Of a DNA stretch of 34,162 bases, positions 1-7,869 are shown in pieces. Numbering within the stretch: position 1 is the first letter of the stretch; every line of letters begins with the position of its first letter. Under the pieces are notes generated by a model, which saw only the letters and a list, made by a program, of their open reading frames with translations, was not told the origin of the DNA and did not search any database. Position numbers and translations under genes: made by a program. Source of the stretch: Saccharofermentans sp. (lineage in GTDB: Bacteria; Bacillota; Clostridia; Saccharofermentanales; Saccharofermentanaceae); the NCBI GenBank assembly GCA_016292155.1, contig JAEFBC010000029.1, positions 1-34,162 on the forward strand, given 5' to 3'.

Positions 1-576
1 ATGCTGCAGAACACGTACCCAGAGATAGTAATCCTCAAGCTTAAACGGAATATAACCGCCTGATTCCTCGATCGCGGTCTTCTTGTACATTATGCAGGGA
101 TGATTAAAAGGACACCTGGTCTTGCAGTATTCGTAGACCTCTTCAGGCTCTACGGGGAGTTCTCTTCTGGACTCGATGACATCCTTTGTGTCGATGAATT
201 CTTCGATTGTACCTGAGACAAGATCGACATCATCTCTTGATTCGAAGATCTTAAGCTGCCTCTCGCATCTGTCAGGATATGAGATATCATCAGAATCCAT
301 ACGGGCAATAAGCTCGTTCTTACACTTCTTTATACCGATATTGAGCGCATTTCCAAGGCCGCCGTTCTTCTCTAACCTGATAACATGAAGAACACCGGGA
401 TGAGCCTTCTCATGCTCGGCAATAACACTGTCTAATTCTTCGTTAAGAGGACCGTCACAAACGAGAATAAAGTCATCAGTCTGAACAGTCTGATTCCAGA
501 TGCTGTCCAATGCTTCACGTAAGAATTCTGCTTTTTCTTTGTGATAAACACTCATGAGAACAGAATAATTATCCAT
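1..576 (-). CDS. Glycosyltransferase family 2, 3' end cut by window edge
   Basis: This open frame runs off the left edge, so it is absent from the ORF track; 192 codons are visible. The reverse-strand translation starts MDNYSVLMSVYH and carries a GT-A fold nucleotide-sugar region, with VCDGPLNEEL after strand 2, RLEKNGGLGNALNIGI, and the metal-binding MDSDD segment followed by YPDRCERQ. These are typical of small GT2 enzymes of capsule and O-antigen loci. It probably transfers a sugar from a nucleotide donor to a lipid-linked intermediate at the inner membrane face. The ATG is preceded by AAGAGGAAG. It lies 80 bases downstream of the DUF1667 gene and has its own promoter-like sequence, so it may start a further surface-glycan block beyond the window. 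Donor and acceptor cannot be told. Confidence 0.9.
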   Translation of the reverse strand, partial: MDNYSVLMSVYHKEKAEFLREALDSIWNQTVQTDDFILVCDGPLNEELDSVIAEHEKAHPGVLHVIRLEKNGGLGNALNIGIKKCKNELIARMDSDDISYPDRCERQLKIFESRDDVDLVSGTIEEFIDTKDVIESRRELPVEPEEVYEYCKTRCPFNHPCIMYKKTAIEESGGYIPFKLEDYYLWVRVLQH

Positions 577-610
577 TTGACGGCTTCCTCTTTTACTTAA
601 ATCTCACTAG

Positions 611-638
611 ATAATATCAAAAATTCTAATAAAGACAA
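611..638 (-). promoter_or_regulatory. Sigma-A-like promoter for the partial GT2 gene
   Basis: On the minus strand TTGTCT and TATTAT are separated by 16 bases, and TGA in front of the -10 gives an extended -10 character. It sits about 35 bases upstream of the GT2 start codon. No terminator hairpin is visible between the DUF1667 stop codon and this site. Confidence 0.5.
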
Positions 639-656
639 AATAATAAAAGAGGCAAA

Positions 657-1022
657 TCAGGCAGGAGACACCACCTTTGTCGCAATAACAGGGATACCGG
701 TGCCTGCGCAGTCTTCGATAAGCACGTCGCCGATAGCTATGGGAGCCTTACAGGAAGCTTTATTTATGGCTTCCATAACCTCGAAAATCCGCCCCTTCGG
801 AACCGGTTCTTTAGTCTTACAGGACACGCGGTCAACTGTGCCGCCAGTAACTTTAATGGTAGTCGTAACAGTCCTTACGGGCGATCTGACCTCGTTTGTT
901 GCATAAACAAAGCCTCTTTTGCAGGTATTTCCTTCGATAACGATAATATCGTCACCTTCCATCGTGACGGTTATACGGCATCCCATAGGACAGTTGATAC
1001 ATGTAAGTTCACGCTTTTCCAT
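657..1022 (-). CDS. DUF1667 (COG3862-like) cysteine-rich protein
   Basis: This 121-residue protein belongs to the DUF1667 family, which typically follows paired FAD oxidoreductase genes of the anaerobic glycerol-3-phosphate dehydrogenase type in Clostridia. The N-terminus has CINCPMGC and a further Cys in EGNTCKRGF, a cluster-binding-like arrangement reminiscent of molybdopterin-enzyme iron-sulfur leaders. Two more cysteines lie near residues 68 and 90. The likely role is an electron-transfer or assembly partner of the two upstream flavoproteins, standing in for GlpC; this is inference from context. The ATG is one base after the stop codon of the upstream gene, so translation is probably coupled. 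Confidence 0.85.
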   Translation of the reverse strand: MEKRELTCINCPMGCRITVTMEGDDIIVIEGNTCKRGFVYATNEVRSPVRTVTTTIKVTGGTVDRVSCKTKEPVPKGRIFEVMEAINKASCKAPIAIGDVLIEDCAGTGIPVIATKVVSPA

Positions 1023-1023
1023 A

Positions 1024-2277
1024 TCAGTTCTCCGTAATCTCGATTAAGATCTCAGAAGGGGCACCCGACAGTTCCTCTTTCTTTAAGATCACCTGCTCCA
1101 TCTCACCCGGCGTAATGATCTGCTTTCTTCTGTGAAGCTTGGTCTCTCCGTCGAAAAGAACGTTTATATAACTGTCCTTATAGACATTTCCTGATCTGAA
1201 TCTTATGACCAGGTCATCTTCTAATTCATTTAAGCGGACAAAGCTTGGAACGGTATATCTGACGCCGTTTCCGTTCTTTATATTGATTACAGGGCCTTCT
1301 TCAGCTTTATTGGCCTTAACAAATCTTGCTGCACTTCTTCCCGCCCTGCCTGACTCTTCAGAAACATAATCAACAAGGTCATGTACGTGAAGTACATTGC
1401 CGCAGGCAAAGACTCCAGGTATCGAAGTCTCAAAGGACTCATTAACAACAGGTCCGTTTGTAGCTGGATTTATCTTGACACCAGCAGATCTGGATAATTC
1501 ATTCTCAGGTATAAGTCCGCATGACAGGAGCAGCGTATCGCATGCGATCTCCTGCTCTGTACCAGGGACAGGCTTGGACTTCTCGTCAACTTCAGCGATC
1601 ACTACCGAAGTCACCCTCTCCTTGCCTTTGATATCTATAACTGTGTGGGACAGCAGGAGCGGGATGTCAAAGTCATCAAGACACTGTACGATATTACGCT
1701 TAAGGCCTCCTGAATAAGGCATAAGCTCACATACAGCCTTTACCTTTGCGCCTTCTAATGTCATGCGGCGTGCCATTATAAGTCCGATGTCACCGGAACC
1801 TAAGATAACGACTTCCTTGCCGGGCATAAATCCTTCAATATTTACAAGGCGCTGAGCCGTTCCTGCTGTGAAAACTCCGGCAGGTCTTAGTCCCGGTATA
1901 TTAAGAGCACCTCTGGGGCGTTCGCGGCAGCCCATGCAGAGTACAACAGCTCCGCAGTCTACCGTAAATACGCCTTCTTTGCTGTTGACTGCAGTAACAA
2001 CTGAAGATGCGACATCAAGAACCATAGTATCAAGCATATAGCGGATTCCAAGGCCGTCTAACTGCTCTTCGAATCTTGCTGCGTATTCAGGTCCTGTCAG
2101 CTCTTCATTAAAGGTATGAAGGCCAAAACCGTTATGAATGCACTGGTTTAATATACCGCCGAGCTCCCTGTCACGCTCGAGGATAAGGATATTGAGATTA
2201 CTGTCTTCCTTTGCTGCGGCTATAGCAGCTGCAAGGCCTGCAGGACCGCCGCCGACGATTACGATATCAGCCTTCAT
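1024..2277 (-). CDS. FAD/NAD-dependent oxidoreductase, GlpB-like partner subunit
   Basis: This 417-residue flavoprotein has an N-terminal FAD dinucleotide fold (DIVIVGGGPAGLAAAIAA, residues 4-21) and a central NAD(P)-binding fold (VVILGSGDIGLIMARRM). A C-terminal FAD-contact segment reads GVFACGNVLHVHDLVDYVSEESG. CMGCRERPRG resembles the region before the second fold in alpha-type sarcosine oxidase and hydrogen-cyanide-synthase-like proteins. It probably passes electrons from the GlpA-like subunit to a soluble or membrane acceptor during anaerobic glycerol-3-phosphate or 2-hydroxyacid oxidation. The reading frame starts inside the last codons of the upstream gene (11-base overlap) and is followed after one base by DUF1667, so the three form one tightly coupled operon. 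The exact substrate is uncertain. Confidence 0.88.
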   Translation of the reverse strand: MKADIVIVGGGPAGLAAAIAAAKEDSNLNILILERDRELGGILNQCIHNGFGLHTFNEELTGPEYAARFEEQLDGLGIRYMLDTMVLDVASSVVTAVNSKEGVFTVDCGAVVLCMGCRERPRGALNIPGLRPAGVFTAGTAQRLVNIEGFMPGKEVVILGSGDIGLIMARRMTLEGAKVKAVCELMPYSGGLKRNIVQCLDDFDIPLLLSHTVIDIKGKERVTSVVIAEVDEKSKPVPGTEQEIACDTLLLSCGLIPENELSRSAGVKINPATNGPVVNESFETSIPGVFACGNVLHVHDLVDYVSEESGRAGRSAARFVKANKAEEGPVINIKNGNGVRYTVPSFVRLNELEDDLVIRFRSGNVYKDSYINVLFDGETKLHRRKQIITPGEMEQVILKKEELSGAPSEILIEITEN

Positions 2278-3712
2278 CTTTGGTCCTCCCGGTAACTATC
2301 TTAGAATTTCCGCCGCTCTTGGTAATGGAATCAAGAGCAACACCCAGTTCCCTGCTCAAGATATCCATAACTCTCGGAGAGCAGAAACCGCCCTGGCATC
2401 TGCCCATTCCGGCTCTCGTCCTTCGCTTAACTCCATCAAGAGACTTAGCACCCAAAGGACGCCTTATAGCATCAATGATCTCGCCTTCGGTAATGGTCTC
2501 ACAACGGCAGATGATACGGCCGTATTCTGGATACTCCTTTATAAGTTTTTCACGCTCTTCAGATGGTAATTCAACCGGTTTGACAACATCTTTGCAGATG
2601 CCGTTCCAGGTATCCTTTTGCTTTAAGGCCAACTTTTCAGATACAAGCGAAGCCATATATTCACCGATAGCAGGACATGCCGTAAGTCCTGGTGATTCAA
2701 TACCCACGCAATCAAAGAATCCGGGGCATCCGTCTGCTTCTTCGAGGATAAATTCGCCGCCGTCTTCATGAGCTCTAAGTCCTGAAAAGCCCGTAATCAC
2801 CTGCTTTAGCTGCAATCCCTTAACGTTCTTTACAGCGCCTTCCTGCACTTTTACAAGGCCTTCTGCAGTTACAGGCGCTTCATCCTTGCTCTCTATATCG
2901 ACCGCAGTGGGACCGACTATCGTATTGCCGTGGACTGTGGGGGTTACGAGTATGCCCTTACCCATTTTCGTAGGCTGGGGGAAGATAACATGCTTCACAA
3001 AGCCATCCAGAGAACGGTCGAGCAGCATGTAGTCGCCTCTTCTTGGCGTTATATGGAGCTTCTTATCTGATACGAGATTATGTATATCATCTGCGTGGCA
3101 CCCTGCCGCATTGATTACGGCGCGTGCAATGTAAACTGCATCACCGGTATCCACTTCCCATACACCGCCTGAAGATCTTATGCCGGTTACCTTTGTATCG
3201 AACTTGAATTCAACGCCGTTCTGGGCAGCACATTCAGCCAGAGCGATATTAAGTCTGAAAGGACAGATAACGCCTGCAGTGGGAGCAAATAGCGCGCAGA
3301 CAACGTCATCTGAGATGTTAGGCTCAATCGCCTTTACTTCTCCGGCGGATAAAATCTTCATGCCCGGGACTTCGTTGGTGATGCCCCTTGCGTAGAGATC
3401 ATCAATGCCTTCACGGTTTGCTTCATCAGTACATACGACAAGAGAACCTATCTGCTTAAAAGGGATATCCAGTTCCTGGCAAAGACCCGGCATGAGTTCA
3501 TTGCCGCGGATGTTCATTTTCGCTTTGAGAGTACCGGGTTTTGCATCGTAACCCGCATGAACTATGCCGCTGTTAGCTTTGGAAGTGCCGCAGCAGACAT
3601 CCTCGTCCTTCTCGATAACGAGCACAGAACAGTCAAAGCGCGAGAGCTCTCTTGCTACCGCACATCCTGTTACGCCTGCTCCGATGATGATCACGTCAAA
3701 TGAATTGTCCAT
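2267..3712 (-). CDS. GlpA/LhgO-like FAD oxidoreductase with BFD-type [2Fe-2S] domain
   Basis: This flavoprotein belongs to the DAO/GlpA superfamily. FAD fold DVIIIGAGVTGCAVAREL lies near the N-terminus, and CCGTSKANSGIVHAGY is the substrate-side signature of GlpA and LhgO proteins. The C-terminus carries a BFD-like [2Fe-2S] domain with ICRCET and later GRCQGGFC, giving four cysteines in the usual CxC...CxxxxC spacing. It most likely oxidises sn-glycerol-3-phosphate (or a 2-hydroxyacid) and delivers electrons to the GlpB-like and DUF1667 partners encoded downstream. The ORF track begins at a TTG (3727); the ATG at 3712 starts directly before the FAD fold and fits the family better, though a GTG at 3724 is possible. 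No glycerol kinase or transporter is in view. Confidence 0.87.
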   Translation of the reverse strand: MDNSFDVIIIGAGVTGCAVARELSRFDCSVLVIEKDEDVCCGTSKANSGIVHAGYDAKPGTLKAKMNIRGNELMPGLCQELDIPFKQIGSLVVCTDEANREGIDDLYARGITNEVPGMKILSAGEVKAIEPNISDDVVCALFAPTAGVICPFRLNIALAECAAQNGVEFKFDTKVTGIRSSGGVWEVDTGDAVYIARAVINAAGCHADDIHNLVSDKKLHITPRRGDYMLLDRSLDGFVKHVIFPQPTKMGKGILVTPTVHGNTIVGPTAVDIESKDEAPVTAEGLVKVQEGAVKNVKGLQLKQVITGFSGLRAHEDGGEFILEEADGCPGFFDCVGIESPGLTACPAIGEYMASLVSEKLALKQKDTWNGICKDVVKPVELPSEEREKLIKEYPEYGRIICRCETITEGEIIDAIRRPLGAKSLDGVKRRTRAGMGRCQGGFCSPRVMDILSRELGVALDSITKSGGNSKIVTGRTKDEG

Positions 3713-3755
3713 AAGCCTTTGCACCAATAATCAGAAAAGCCGTTACGTCAATTCA

Positions 3756-3764
3756 ATTATATCA
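3756..3764 (-). promoter_or_regulatory. Extended -10 promoter of the GlpA-like operon
   Basis: The minus strand reads TGATATAAT, a perfect extended -10 element, about 44 bases ahead of the ATG at 3712 and just past the stop codon of the sugar transferase gene. No convincing -35 is visible, which is usual for extended -10 promoters. It would let the redox operon be transcribed independently of the glycan genes. Confidence 0.5.
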
Positions 3765-3765
3765 A

Positions 3766-5193
3766 TTATTTGCAGTCTGCGTCGTGCATTTCTTTCGCAC
3801 GCTCGCTGTCAAAGCCCTCTGTGCTCTCTTTCTGGAACAATATCTTGATGGTCTCGAAAATGATCTGGAAATCAAGTAAAACGCTGTAGTTTGCAATATA
3901 TGTGAGGTCGAGCTTCAGCTTATCAAGAGCTGAAGTATTGTACTTGCCGTAAACCTGGGCATAACCTGTAAGGCCGCCCTTGACCTTCTCTCTGAACTTG
4001 AATTCAGGGATATCCTGAGTGTACTTGATAACGTGCTCGTAACGTTCAGGCCTCGGTCCTACGATGCTCATATCGCCTGCAAAGATATTGAAAAGCTGGG
4101 GAAGCTCGTCCACTCTGCATGCACGGATGATATTGCCGACCTTAGTGATCCTGTCATCCTTCTCACCTGCCGGATGCGGACGTCCGTCCTTCTCGGCATC
4201 TACGATCATGGAACGGAATTTAAGGATCATGAAGTGCTTGCCGTCCTTAGTTACTCGCTCCTGCTTGAAGAATACAGGACCGTGATCTTCGATCTTGATG
4301 GCAAGTGCCGTTATAAGGAAAATTGGACTGAATACGATAAGTGCAAGGCCTGAAAGGATAATGTCCATTGCTCTCTTCGCAAATCTCTGACCGAAGCTCA
4401 TGCCGAAGTTGCGGCTCAAATACAAAGGCGTATCGATAACGTTAATACTGTCTGAGCACTTCAAGATAATATCAGCGATTTTCGGAACAACATAAGTCCT
4501 GACATCATTGTCGAAGCACAGCTTGATGATCTTATTCTCGATCTGTGAAGGAACGTCGTTGATAAGAACGCTGGAGCTCTCATTTATAACTGATTCGAGA
4601 TCGACACCGGGATCGTCGAACTTAACTCTCTTTACGACCTGGTATTTGTGCGGCAGGCATGCGAGCTTGTCCTCGATATTATTGGGGTGATATCCATAGA
4701 TAAGTGTGATCTGCAAAGGCGGGATGATCTTCCTGTAAAGGAAGTTCATGATGATCACGAAAACACCTAAGACAACTGACTGGGCAAGAGCCAGAAGCAT
4801 ATAACGCCATGCAAAATCCAGCATATATCTGAAGTTGTTCTGGATCGTTGCAGATACCAGTACTTCTGCAAGATCCGTTACAAAGAAAGCCATAGCAGCA
4901 CTGACGACCTGCTTAGCAATTCGCTCGACACCGATGCTGAACGCGTGGAAGAATCTGCCGAAGATGATAAACATCATGATGTAGATGATAACTGACATCC
5001 CGATGTTACCAATACCTTTCAGGTATTTGGTACGGTTCTCGACATTATAAATATAATCGAGCCAAACCCAGAGAAAACTTCCAGCAGCAAGCGCTGTAAT
5101 AATGAGCGAACAGAAGCCGCGGAATATATATCTAGAGCCCTGACTATTAGTCTTTGCCCTGTTAACAGAAACGTTGTTACTATCCTTACTCAT
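3766..5193 (-). CDS. Polyprenyl-phosphate sugar-1-phosphate transferase (priming enzyme no. 2)
   Basis: This membrane enzyme would start glycan assembly by moving a sugar-1-phosphate from a nucleotide sugar to undecaprenyl phosphate. The N-terminal half has about four hydrophobic helices and a CoA-binding-like middle domain. The C-terminal bacterial sugar transferase domain contains KRAMDIILSGLALIVFSP, then GPVFFKQERVTKDGKHF, LKFRSM, DELPQLFNIFAGDMS and GPRPER, the conserved catalytic and membrane re-entrant motifs. The ORF track starts at a TTG; the ATG at 5193 (MSKDSNNVSV, 475 residues) has GGAG five bases upstream and is the better start. It follows pepM and is the second such enzyme in the window; the end GLTGYAQVYGKYN differs from the WQVSGR ending of the other copy, suggesting a different donor sugar. 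Confidence 0.9.
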   Translation of the reverse strand: MSKDSNNVSVNRAKTNSQGSRYIFRGFCSLIITALAAGSFLWVWLDYIYNVENRTKYLKGIGNIGMSVIIYIMMFIIFGRFFHAFSIGVERIAKQVVSAAMAFFVTDLAEVLVSATIQNNFRYMLDFAWRYMLLALAQSVVLGVFVIIMNFLYRKIIPPLQITLIYGYHPNNIEDKLACLPHKYQVVKRVKFDDPGVDLESVINESSSVLINDVPSQIENKIIKLCFDNDVRTYVVPKIADIILKCSDSINVIDTPLYLSRNFGMSFGQRFAKRAMDIILSGLALIVFSPIFLITALAIKIEDHGPVFFKQERVTKDGKHFMILKFRSMIVDAEKDGRPHPAGEKDDRITKVGNIIRACRVDELPQLFNIFAGDMSIVGPRPERYEHVIKYTQDIPEFKFREKVKGGLTGYAQVYGKYNTSALDKLKLDLTYIANYSVLLDFQIIFETIKILFQKESTEGFDSERAKEMHDADCK

Positions 5194-5228
5194 AGTTCTC
5201 CATATCAATAAACGCAAATAACAACGCT

Positions 5229-5256
5229 ATTATACACTAAACATCCGGAACTCAAA
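5229..5256 (-). promoter_or_regulatory. Promoter-like site upstream of priming sugar transferase no. 2
   Basis: The minus strand has TATAAT preceded by TTTGAG with 16 bases between (or TTGAGT with 15). The ten-base string AGTGTATAAT is identical to that at the promoter of the three-domain phosphonate fusion gene (11104-11113). A short CCCA/TGGG hairpin between pepM and this site is too small to call a terminator. Confidence 0.45.
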
Positions 5257-5292
5257 GCGCGTCAGATACCCAAAAAATGGGGCAAATCAGCG

Positions 5293-6588
5293 TTATATCT
5301 CGTCAATAAGAGTGATGATCTCCTTGATGGACATAAGTCTGTCATCGACTTCTTTTGCTCTGTGATACTTAAGGATATCCTCAGCTGTCTTCTGCATTGC
5401 AGGGAAAGCTGATCTTGTAAGCTGGTTGGCATAGATAACGATGTTTACGCCGTGAGCTGCAAGTTCTTCTTCAGTGATCGTATTGAATGAAGAAGGAACA
5501 ACAACGATAGGTGTTGTCTTATCGAATGCTCTGAACTTGTCGCAGAACTCAAGGATCTCAGCAGGATCCTTCTTGCGGCTGTGGATCATGATGCCGTCAG
5601 CACCAGCCTCAACGAATGCCTTTGCTCTTGCAAGAGCATCTTCCATGCCCTGCTCGAGGATAAGGCTCTCGATACGTGCGATGATCATGAAGTCATCAGT
5701 GAGCTGTGCTCTCTTGCCTGCTGCGATCTTGGCGCTCATCTCTTCGATGGTTGCCTGTGTCTGCTTAACTTCAGTACCGAACAGTGAGTTCTTCTTTAAG
5801 CCCTTCTTATCTTCGATGATTACAGCAGAAACACCCATTCTCTCAAGGGAACGTACTGTATAAACGAAGTGCTCTGTAAGTCCGCCTGTATCACCGTCGA
5901 AGATGATAGGCTTTGTCGTAACTTCCATGATATCGTCGATAGTCCTGAATCTGGATGTCATATCAACGAGCTCAATATCAGGCTTGCCCTTTGCTGTGGA
6001 ATCGCAAAGAGATGAGATCCACATAGCATCGAACTGCTCGAGCTTGCCTTCATGCTCTACTACGGTCTTCTCAACGATAAGACCTGTAAGACCGCTGTGA
6101 GCCTCCATTGTCTTAACGATAGGTGTCATTTTAATAAGCTGTCTTAAGCGCTTACGGCGGTATTCAGGCATGGCGAGCTTTTCTCTAAGCTGCATGTCGA
6201 TCTTCTTTACCTTCTCGTTATATGTGTAAGGAACGTCGATGAGTTCACCACCGTATTCCTTAAGGAGAGATTCAACATTTTCGCGGATGGCGCTCTCAGG
6301 ACCTGTCTTCCAGTTATCGCCATGGATTACATAGTCAGGCTTGATCTCAGCGATGACGTCGTTATACATGAAATCTTTCTGTACAACTACCTCATCAACG
6401 CCGTCAAGTTCCTTGTAAAGCTTGATCCTGTCCTCAAGAGAGATCGTGGGGAATCTGTTGTATTTGATGAGAGCTTCATCTGTAAGAGCGCCTACTACAA
6501 CGCGGCCGTGCTCTTTTGCCTTCTCAATGATGTTCAGATGTCCGTCATGGATAACATCAGTACAGAAACAGGTATAAACAGTCTTCAT
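5293..6588 (-). CDS. pepM: Phosphoenolpyruvate mutase with N-terminal cytidylyltransferase-like domain
   Basis: This enzyme makes the carbon-phosphorus bond by isomerising phosphoenolpyruvate to phosphonopyruvate, the entry step of nearly all phosphonate biosynthesis. The C-terminal domain (about residues 155-431) belongs to the isocitrate lyase/PEP mutase superfamily. It shows FDGDTGG (230-236, metal-binding aspartates) and EDKKGLKKNS (259-268), which fits the EDKxxxxxNS mutase signature and separates it from lyases. Residues 1-125 form a TagD-like nucleotidyltransferase domain with HDGH (14-17) and HGDNWKTG (89-96), but no RTxGIST-type motif at its end. The 431-residue length suits the fused PEP mutases of capsule loci such as AepX. 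AAGGAG lies inside the last codons of the transaminase gene, so the two are co-transcribed and probably translationally coupled. Confidence 0.96.
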   Translation of the reverse strand: MKTVYTCFCTDVIHDGHLNIIEKAKEHGRVVVGALTDEALIKYNRFPTISLEDRIKLYKELDGVDEVVVQKDFMYNDVIAEIKPDYVIHGDNWKTGPESAIRENVESLLKEYGGELIDVPYTYNEKVKKIDMQLREKLAMPEYRRKRLRQLIKMTPIVKTMEAHSGLTGLIVEKTVVEHEGKLEQFDAMWISSLCDSTAKGKPDIELVDMTSRFRTIDDIMEVTTKPIIFDGDTGGLTEHFVYTVRSLERMGVSAVIIEDKKGLKKNSLFGTEVKQTQATIEEMSAKIAAGKRAQLTDDFMIIARIESLILEQGMEDALARAKAFVEAGADGIMIHSRKKDPAEILEFCDKFRAFDKTTPIVVVPSSFNTITEEELAAHGVNIVIYANQLTRSAFPAMQKTAEDILKYHRAKEVDDRLMSIKEIITLIDEI

Positions 6589-6591
6589 GGT

Positions 6592-7731
6592 TCAATTCTC
6601 CTTATAAATTACGGGTATCTGAATGTTGTATGTCTTAAGTGCTTCTTCGAAAACTGCGAAAAAGTCATTTATATCCTTCACATCAATTGCACCGAGAGCG
6701 CAAAGTCTGAAAGTGTTTGTGGAAGAGATCTTGCCGGGATAGATAGTAAATCCTCTCTCGTAGCAATAATCGTGAACCTTCTCAAAGCTCCAGTTGGGAT
6801 CATCGGGATAAATCGCAGTGCTTACAAGGCCTGTGCGGTCTTCAGGCTTGATGACCTGCTTAAAGCCAAGCTTATCAAGGCCTTCATTGATAGCGTTAAA
6901 GACTCTTGTATGGCGTGCCCACTTGCCTTCCTCGCCTTCAGCCCAGTATTCCTTAATGCCCTGGAGTGCTGCATAGATCGTCTGTACCGGAGGTGTAAAG
7001 TGCATCTCGCCGGTCTTCTCAAAGCAGTCGTACTGAAGGAAAAGATTGCAGTAGTAACTTCTCTTGGGATAATCCTTGGACTTCTCGATGATGGCTCTGT
7101 TGCCTACCACAAATGACAGGCCTGTCATTGCCATAAGGCCTTTCTGTGCTGAAGCCATGCAGAAATCGATATTGTCTTCTTCGATATTGATAGGACGCAT
7201 TGCATAAGTGCTTGTAGTATCAACAGTAAAGATAGCACCATACTTATGAGCAAGCGCGCCGATCTCTCTGATAGGATTTAAAATGCCTGTACCGGTCTCG
7301 TTATGAGTCGTGTGAACGAGCTTGATATCAGGGTTATTCTTCAAAGTCTCTTCAACAACTGCGAGATCAGGCTTCTGATCTACAGGGAATTTGAGATTGA
7401 TATGAGGAAGTCCGTAGTATTCGCAGATCTCGGCAGCTCTTGTGCTGTATGCGCCGTTGTTTACGACGAGGACTTTGCCGCCTGCAGGAAGCAATGAATT
7501 GATGCAGACATCGATATTGATCGTGCCTGAACCGCAGAAGAGCACTGAAGTATATTTCTCAAGATCACCGTGAACGATCCTTACGAGATCTTCACGAAGT
7601 CCCTTCATAAGTGAAGCGAATTCTTTTTCTCTGGGGCAGATATCAGGTACGACCTGAGCCATCTTTACCGTGTCAGTCGTTGTGGACGGACCGGGATTTA
7701 AGAGAACATTCCGTTTAACAATCGGATCCAT
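6592..7731 (-). CDS. phnW: 2-aminoethylphosphonate transaminase-like class V aminotransferase
   Basis: This PLP enzyme of fold type I, class V, is most like biosynthetic 2-aminoethylphosphonate transaminases. It starts LLNPGPSTTTDTVK near residue 10, with CPREKEF next. GSGT (67-70) is a phosphate-cup motif, VDTTST around residue 170 supplies the PLP-ring aspartate, and SAQKGLMAMTG places the Schiff-base lysine at 197. In a biosynthetic setting it would run towards 2-aminoethylphosphonate from phosphonoacetaldehyde. Since no phosphonopyruvate decarboxylase is in the window, direct transamination of phosphonopyruvate to phosphonoalanine is an alternative. The length of 379 fits the family. GGGAGG lies seven bases before the ATG, and the preceding 138-base gap carries a likely internal promoter. 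Confidence 0.9.
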   Translation of the reverse strand: MDPIVKRNVLLNPGPSTTTDTVKMAQVVPDICPREKEFASLMKGLREDLVRIVHGDLEKYTSVLFCGSGTINIDVCINSLLPAGGKVLVVNNGAYSTRAAEICEYYGLPHINLKFPVDQKPDLAVVEETLKNNPDIKLVHTTHNETGTGILNPIREIGALAHKYGAIFTVDTTSTYAMRPINIEEDNIDFCMASAQKGLMAMTGLSFVVGNRAIIEKSKDYPKRSYYCNLFLQYDCFEKTGEMHFTPPVQTIYAALQGIKEYWAEGEEGKWARHTRVFNAINEGLDKLGFKQVIKPEDRTGLVSTAIYPDDPNWSFEKVHDYCYERGFTIYPGKISSTNTFRLCALGAIDVKDINDFFAVFEEALKTYNIQIPVIYKEN

Positions 7732-7756
7732 TAAAAATGCCTCCCGCGTTCAATTT

Positions 7757-7775
7757 TTGAGTATAACGAACTCAA
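7757..7775 (-). promoter_or_regulatory. Promoter -10 inside a 6-7-6 inverted repeat ahead of phnW
   Basis: The minus strand reads TTGAGT-TCGTTAT-ACTCAA, a perfect six-base inverted repeat that contains the -10-like TATACT (7760-7765). A weak -35 (TGTTGT or TTGTGT) lies 15-17 bases upstream. The overlap of dyad and -10 is the geometry of a repressor site. The upstream neighbour encodes a protein with a winged-helix domain, a possible ligand; this is inference. Confidence 0.4.
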
Positions 7776-7821
7776 TATTAACACAACAGAAGGCAAAAAC
7801 AATATTTATTTTATTATTTGC

Positions 7822-7857
7822 GTTCATTTTTCCATAATATTGCCTGAGAAAATGAAC
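7822..7857 (-). repeat. Nine-base inverted repeat after the pntC-like gene
   Basis: GTTCATTTT (7822-7830) and AAAATGAAC (7849-7857) are perfect inverted copies separated by 18 bases, 12 bases beyond the stop codon of the winged-helix cytidylyltransferase gene. It could be an AT-rich, weak terminator or attenuator, or a pair of operator half-sites. On the minus strand it is followed by AT-rich sequence with a T-run about 20 bases later, so it is not a classical terminator. Confidence 0.4.
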
Positions 7858-7869
7858 TAATCGGCCAGA

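Noticed and set aside
2138-2771. Plus-strand ORFs of 143 and 163 codons opposite the GlpA-like and GlpB-like genes
   Set aside because: They overlap each other and the conserved FAD and BFD motifs on the other strand; neither shows a domain.
5262-5285. CCCCATTTTTTGGG hairpin after pepM as a terminator
   Set aside because: Only four base pairs with a T-rich loop and no T tract in the right place; too weak to claim.
6322-7116. 264-codon plus-strand ORF opposite pepM and phnW
   Set aside because: It lies wholly antisense to two well-supported genes with intact motifs, has no ribosome binding site of note and no recognisable domain; it is a shadow frame.
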